The notes under the pieces are model-generated. The model was given only the letters and a program-made list of their open reading frames with translations, made no database searches and was not told the origin of the DNA. A stretch of 64,000 nt of DNA from Paenimyroides aestuarii (lineage in GTDB: Bacteria; Bacteroidota; Bacteroidia; Flavobacteriales; Flavobacteriaceae): positions 1,426,001 through 1,490,000 of the forward strand of contig NZ_CP102382.1 of NCBI RefSeq assembly GCF_024628805.1. Direction: 5' to 3'. Positions 60,345 to 64,000 of the stretch are shown piece after piece; within the stretch, counting starts at the first letter, position 1; each line of letters starts with the position of its first letter. The position numbers and the translations under genes were made by a program.

Positions 60345-62771
60345 ATGAAAATTGAAACAACCGTTTTAGCGAATGTTTTACAAGTGGTGGATACAGTTGC
60401 AACTGATGAAATCTCGGTTTTAGATATTTCGGTAGATTCGCGTTCGTTGCGAAACAATGCCCACACGCTTTTCTTTGCCCTGAAAGGAAACAATCACAAT
60501 GCCCACGATTATCTAAACGACTTGTACCAAAACGGGGTGCGGTATTTTGTGGTTTCACAAGATGTTTTGTTGCCTGCCGATGCCGTTATCTTTAAAGTAA
60601 AAAACACCTTACGGGCTTTGCAAAACTTCGTGGCTTTTTACCGAAAAAACTATCATTTCCCCGTGATAGGTATTACTGGAAGCAACGGAAAAACCATCGT
60701 GAAAGAATGGTTAAACCAGTTACTGTTGCCTTTTTACAATATCATTAAAAGCCCTAAAAGCTACAATTCGCAAGTAGGGGTGCCGCTTTCAGTGATTGCG
60801 ATTAATGACCAGCACAATTTAGGTATTTTTGAAGCAGGAATTTCGCAACCAAACGAAATGGAGTTTCTCGAAGCTGTAATTCAGCCTACAATTGGTATTT
60901 TAACCAATATTGGTCCGGCACACAATGAAGGCTTTTCATCGAAAGAAGAAAAATTACAAGAAAAAATAAAGCTTTTCAAAAATGCCGACGTTTTAATTAG
61001 TGAACAAACCCATTTAATTGCTGCCAACAAACCACAAAATCCAAAATGGTTTACATGGAGCTTTATCAAAGAAGCCGATGTTTTTTTTGAAAGGAATGAT
61101 ACCGTGCTTAGCGTTCAATTTGAAAAGGAGATATTTCAGGTGAATTTGCCGTTTACCGATTTAGCTTCGGTTGAAAATATTGCCACATGTATAACCGTTT
61201 TGTTGTTTTTAAAGGTTGATAAAACGTATATTATTCAAGCAATTCCAAAATTGCAAACCGTGCAAATGCGCCTTCAGGTTAAAAAAGGAATAAATGATTG
61301 TTTGTTAATAGATGATAGCTACAGCAGCGATTATCAATCACTAAAAATTGCCCTCGATTTTTTGGAACAACAAAAAATGTATCAGCAAAAAACGGTGGTT
61401 TTGTCGGATATTTTTCAAAGCGGATTTACTCCCGAAGTGTTGTATCAAAAAGTAGGGCAGTTGCTTACCCAAAATCATGTGACACGCGTAATTGGCATTG
61501 GAAACCAGATTGGATCGCACCTGAAAAATATTTCTCAATTTCAAAGTTATCCCAATACAGAAACGTTTTTGAATGATTTCAATTTGAAAGCATTTAGGAA
61601 TGAAACCGTGTTGATTAAAGGCGCTCGAAGCTTCCAGTTCGAAAAAATTGTTTCAGAATTGGAAGAAAAAACACACGAAACCGTTCTGGAAATCAATTTA
61701 GATGCCATTAGTCACAATCTTAATTTTTATAAATCAAAACTGCAACCAACCACCAAAATAATGGTTATGGTAAAAGCTTTTGGATACGGAAATGGCAGCT
61801 ATGAAATCGCAAAACTGCTGGCGCATCATCAAGTGGCGTATTTGGGGGTTGCCTTTGCCGATGAAGGCGTAGAGCTGCGAAAAGCCGGTATTAAATTGCC
61901 AATTATTGTGATGAATCCCGAAAATTCGGCTTTTGCTACTATGATTGCTTATAATTTGGAACCCGAAATTTATAATTTGCACGAATTGAAAGCTTTTCTT
62001 CAAATTGCAGAAAATTTCAATCTGTTTCAATATCCGGTGCATTTAAAATTAAACACAGGCATGAATCGTTTGGGATTCACCCAGAAAGATTTTCCAGCAT
62101 TAATAGAATTGCTTAAAAACACCAATTTAGTGCAGGTTGCCAGCATATTTTCGCACTTGGCAACCAGCGATATGCCAGAAGAAAAACAGTTCACCTTGCA
62201 GCAAATCGAACGTTTTCAAAAAGAATCGACTTATCTTAAAGAAGAATTACAAATTCATCCGATTTTACATATTTTAAACACATCGGGCATTTATCATTTT
62301 GGTGCTTACCAAATGGATATGGTGCGTTTGGGTATTGGCTTGTATGGTGTGGGAAACGAAGCGAAAGAAGACGCGCAGCTGCAAAATGTAGCTACATTAA
62401 AAACCGTTATTTTGCAAATAAATGAAGTGGATGTAAACGAAACGGTGGGATATGGCCGACGCTTCATTGCAAACAGAAAAAGCAGAATAGCGACCATTCC
62501 CATAGGATATGCCGATGGAATCAGAAGAAGCTATGGAAACGGAAACGGATTTGTACTGATAAATCACCAAAAAGCACCTATTGCAGGCACTATTTGTATG
62601 GATATGCTAATGGTTGATGTTACCGATATAAACGCAAACGAAGGCGATGAGGTGGTTGTTTTTGGAAATGATTTACGAATTACTGAATTAGCAAAAATTT
62701 GGAATACAATTCCTTACGAAGTAATGACCTCTATTTCGCATCGAGTAAAGCGAATTTTTTATAAAGAGTAA
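60345..62771 (+). CDS. murF-alr: Bifunctional MurF-alanine racemase
   Basis: An 808-residue fusion. The N-terminal MurF domain (about 1-440) adds D-Ala-D-Ala to UDP-MurNAc-tripeptide; it has DSRSLRNNAHTLFFAL, the ATP loop GITGSNGKT and a C-terminal ligase segment with DDSYSSD. The alanine racemase (about 450-808) shows EINLDAISHNLNFY, the PLP lysine in MVKAFGYG, and the tyrosine loop with GYGRRF and YADGIRRSYGNG. It supplies D-Ala and uses it. This fusion is usual for Bacteroidota. Confidence 0.96.
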   Translation: MKIETTVLANVLQVVDTVATDEISVLDISVDSRSLRNNAHTLFFALKGNNHNAHDYLNDLYQNGVRYFVVSQDVLLPADAVIFKVKNTLRALQNFVAFYRKNYHFPVIGITGSNGKTIVKEWLNQLLLPFYNIIKSPKSYNSQVGVPLSVIAINDQHNLGIFEAGISQPNEMEFLEAVIQPTIGILTNIGPAHNEGFSSKEEKLQEKIKLFKNADVLISEQTHLIAANKPQNPKWFTWSFIKEADVFFERNDTVLSVQFEKEIFQVNLPFTDLASVENIATCITVLLFLKVDKTYIIQAIPKLQTVQMRLQVKKGINDCLLIDDSYSSDYQSLKIALDFLEQQKMYQQKTVVLSDIFQSGFTPEVLYQKVGQLLTQNHVTRVIGIGNQIGSHLKNISQFQSYPNTETFLNDFNLKAFRNETVLIKGARSFQFEKIVSELEEKTHETVLEINLDAISHNLNFYKSKLQPTTKIMVMVKAFGYGNGSYEIAKLLAHHQVAYLGVAFADEGVELRKAGIKLPIIVMNPENSAFATMIAYNLEPEIYNLHELKAFLQIAENFNLFQYPVHLKLNTGMNRLGFTQKDFPALIELLKNTNLVQVASIFSHLATSDMPEEKQFTLQQIERFQKESTYLKEELQIHPILHILNTSGIYHFGAYQMDMVRLGIGLYGVGNEAKEDAQLQNVATLKTVILQINEVDVNETVGYGRRFIANRKSRIATIPIGYADGIRRSYGNGNGFVLINHQKAPIAGTICMDMLMVDVTDINANEGDEVVVFGNDLRITELAKIWNTIPYEVMTSISHRVKRIFYKE

Positions 62772-62829
62772 TTGGTTTTTAACATAAAATTGTAATTTCG
62801 TATTAAATAAAATAAAAAAATAGTTTGTT

Positions 62830-63273
62830 ATGGGATTTTTAAAAGAATTTAAAGAATTTGCTGTGAAAGGCAATGTAATGGATTTGGCAATTGGAGTAAT
62901 CATTGGCGGAGCCTTTGGTAAAATTGTTGACAGTATTGTGAAAGACCTTGTAATGCCACTAATTTCAGCGGTAATTGGTTCTCCAGACTTCACAAATATG
63001 TACATGGTTCTAAAAGATCCAACAGGTAGTATTAATGAAGGGATGGCATTGGCAGATGCTAGAGCCGTTGAGAATGCTGTGGTTTTTGCTTATGGTAATT
63101 TTATTACAGTAGCAATTAATTTTATGTTGCTTGCTTTTGCAGTTTTTTTATTGGTTAAAGGAATTAATCGTTTAAAAAGAAAAGAAGAAGCAGCTGCACC
63201 AGAAGCTCCAAAAGGACCAACACAAGAAGAATTGCTTTCAGATATTCGCGATTTATTAAGAAAACAGCAGTAG
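62830..63273 (+). CDS. mscL: Large-conductance mechanosensitive channel
   Basis: A 147-residue pentameric channel subunit. It begins GFLKEFKEFAVKGNVMDLAIGVIIGGAFGKIV, the conserved first helix with the pore constriction. The second helix lies at about 95-120 (ITVAINFMLLAFAVFLLVKGI), followed by the basic RLKRKEE loop and a C-terminal bundle. The periplasmic loop (about 50-90) is longer than in E. coli. Terminator downstream. Confidence 0.97.
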   Translation: MGFLKEFKEFAVKGNVMDLAIGVIIGGAFGKIVDSIVKDLVMPLISAVIGSPDFTNMYMVLKDPTGSINEGMALADARAVENAVVFAYGNFITVAINFMLLAFAVFLLVKGINRLKRKEEAAAPEAPKGPTQEELLSDIRDLLRKQQ

Positions 63274-63297
63274 TAAGGGAGAAGAATACTAAGTTTA

Positions 63298-63331
63298 AAA
63301 AGCCTCAAAAAAAGTAACTTTTTGAGGCTTA
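63298..63331 (+). terminator. Terminator after mscL
   Basis: The stem AAGCCTCAAAAA/TTTTTGAGGCTT with loop AAGTAAC is followed by an AT-rich tail. Confidence 0.8.
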
Positions 63332-63381
63332 TTTATTATGAGAATCTAAAATTCATGTATTTAACAAGTGTTTAGAATCTA

Positions 63382-63831
63382 TTAATGCTGATGATCGTGA
63401 CCTATAAAAACTTCAACAAACTGTTGATTTTGATTTCCGTTCACGTCAATTACTGTGATGCCTACATGATAGTGTTCTTCAGCAACATCTGTTGGTATCG
63501 AAACATTGTGGTCCACGCTGTGGTTTGTAGCATTTCCAGATACTTCTTGCACGCTGTTGTACTCAAAGTCGGCGGCTAAAAGTTGTTTTGCTTTATGTTC
63601 ATGTCCGTCTTCTGCCGAGTGAATTTCGATTTTATAACTTGCTAAGCCCACGTTGTCTGCTAAATTGGCCTTAATGTTTAAAACCGAACCCGGTTCTACT
63701 TCCTGATGGTCTGTGGGTGCTAAAATTTCAACTGTTGGCTTTGTTGTATCTACCACTGCATCATCGTCTGAACATGATGAAATTGCTATTAAACTTACTA
63801 ATGCAAAACTTAAACTTACTAATTTTTTCAT
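63382..63831 (-). CDS. DUF4625 family His-rich lipoprotein
   Basis: A 149-residue lipoprotein (lipobox AISSC, near Cys20) with an Ig-like DUF4625 domain (about 30-145): PTVEILAPTDHQEVEPGS, IEIHSAEDGHEHKAKQ and a terminal HDHQH. Histidines are concentrated in DGHEH, NHSVDHN, EEHYH and the tail, so metal binding, perhaps of zinc or copper, is plausible. It lies 18 bp downstream of a TonB-dependent receptor gene on the same strand. Confidence 0.87.
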   Translation of the reverse strand: MKKLVSLSFALVSLIAISSCSDDDAVVDTTKPTVEILAPTDHQEVEPGSVLNIKANLADNVGLASYKIEIHSAEDGHEHKAKQLLAADFEYNSVQEVSGNATNHSVDHNVSIPTDVAEEHYHVGITVIDVNGNQNQQFVEVFIGHDHQH

Positions 63832-63849
63832 GATTGATTTCTTTTTAAA

Positions 63850-64000
63850 TTAAATAGGTATTGTTATAAAAATTTGAATGTTTCTGCCAAACTCCGGAAT
63901 ATCCAAAGCGCGGTAAAAACTGTTGTGATGATAGTAAACCGTGTTAAAAACATTGTTCACCTGCAAACGAATTTGTGGTTTAAAACCTTTAAAATTTAGT
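63850..64000 (-). CDS. TonB-dependent receptor, C-terminal end (partial)
   Basis: The last 49 codons and stop of a gene that enters from the right edge. It reads QIRLQVNNVFNTVYYHHNSFYR and ends with FGRNIQIFITIPI, the layout of the last strands of a TonB-dependent receptor (NVFNxxYxxH turn, then GRNIxIxI). It probably forms an operon with the His-rich DUF4625 lipoprotein 18 bp downstream. The N-terminal part lies outside. Confidence 0.8.
   Translation of the reverse strand, partial: LNFKGFKPQIRLQVNNVFNTVYYHHNSFYRALDIPEFGRNIQIFITIPI

Overview
The window is chromosomal DNA of a low-GC, gliding-type Flavobacteriaceae bacterium (Bacteroidota). This rests on gldB-gldC, a type IX secretion sorting tail, a MurF-alanine racemase fusion, a PepC-like secreted C1 peptidase, DUF2723/DUF4421/DUF4625 proteins, a TonB-dependent receptor, weak Shine-Dalgarno signals and TTG/TAnnTTTG promoters. 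Genus cannot be fixed from the sequence alone. Gene density is high, and no gene-free stretch exceeds about 300 bases once the IS-split pseudogene is counted.

Layout. 1-10.2 kb: tail of riboflavin synthase; beta-carbonic anhydrase; a LysR regulator divergent from NADP-type isocitrate dehydrogenase; a short run of small hypothetical genes, a DUF6671 zinc-ribbon protein and Sua5/TsaC; then a lipoprotein, a DUF2490 protein, an SbtA-like bicarbonate transporter and a convergent SulP anion transporter. Carbonic anhydrase, SbtA-like and SulP together suggest inorganic carbon handling. 10.2-18.9 kb: a small exported protein, twin tRNA-Gln genes, a DUF2723 membrane glycosyltransferase-like protein, thiL, an exported barrel-like protein, an MscS channel and a C1 peptidase. 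19-21.4 kb: an accessory patch in which a 1,011-bp IS982-family element with a 5-bp target duplication splits a GldM-C-terminus-like gene; 35-bp palindromic repeats flank the patch. 21.4-25.4 kb: S9 peptidase, DedA, MtgA and a helical lipoprotein.

25.4-39.5 kb is a haem biosynthesis region. The minus-strand run is AraC regulator, hemH, hemJ, sensor kinase, enoyl-CoA hydratase. The plus-strand run is hemA-hemC-hemD-hemE-(RAYT)-hypothetical-hemF-DUF4421-lipoprotein-hemB-cytochrome c. Together they encode most of the route from glutamyl-tRNA to protohaem; hemL is not in the window. The region is loaded with palindromic elements: three REP/BIME-like copies around a REP-associated tyrosine transposase, one of them preceded by a duplicated hemE tail, plus two further families.

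39.5-48.4 kb: DUF808, DUF4256, small hypotheticals, a helical-repeat protein, YiaA/B, Crp/Fnr, DinB, an MBL hydrolase, DUF4026, and a MocR-type regulator that has glutamine in place of the PLP lysine. The MocR gene is divergent from a TonB-dependent receptor, with a 15-bp direct repeat at the MocR start. 50.4-56.7 kb: a type IX-secreted LRR-like protein, rpe, gldC, gldB, nadE, and a dnaG whose zinc-finger ligands are missing. 56.7-64 kb: an AT-rich lipoprotein/membrane pair, a lyase gene relic, a persulfide dioxygenase-double rhodanese protein with a TauE exporter (sulfur oxidation), murF-alr, mscL, a His-rich DUF4625 lipoprotein and the end of another TonB-dependent receptor.

The strongest candidates for something undescribed are the lysine-less MocR/TonB receptor pair with its operator repeats, and the RAYT/REP colonisation of the haem operon.
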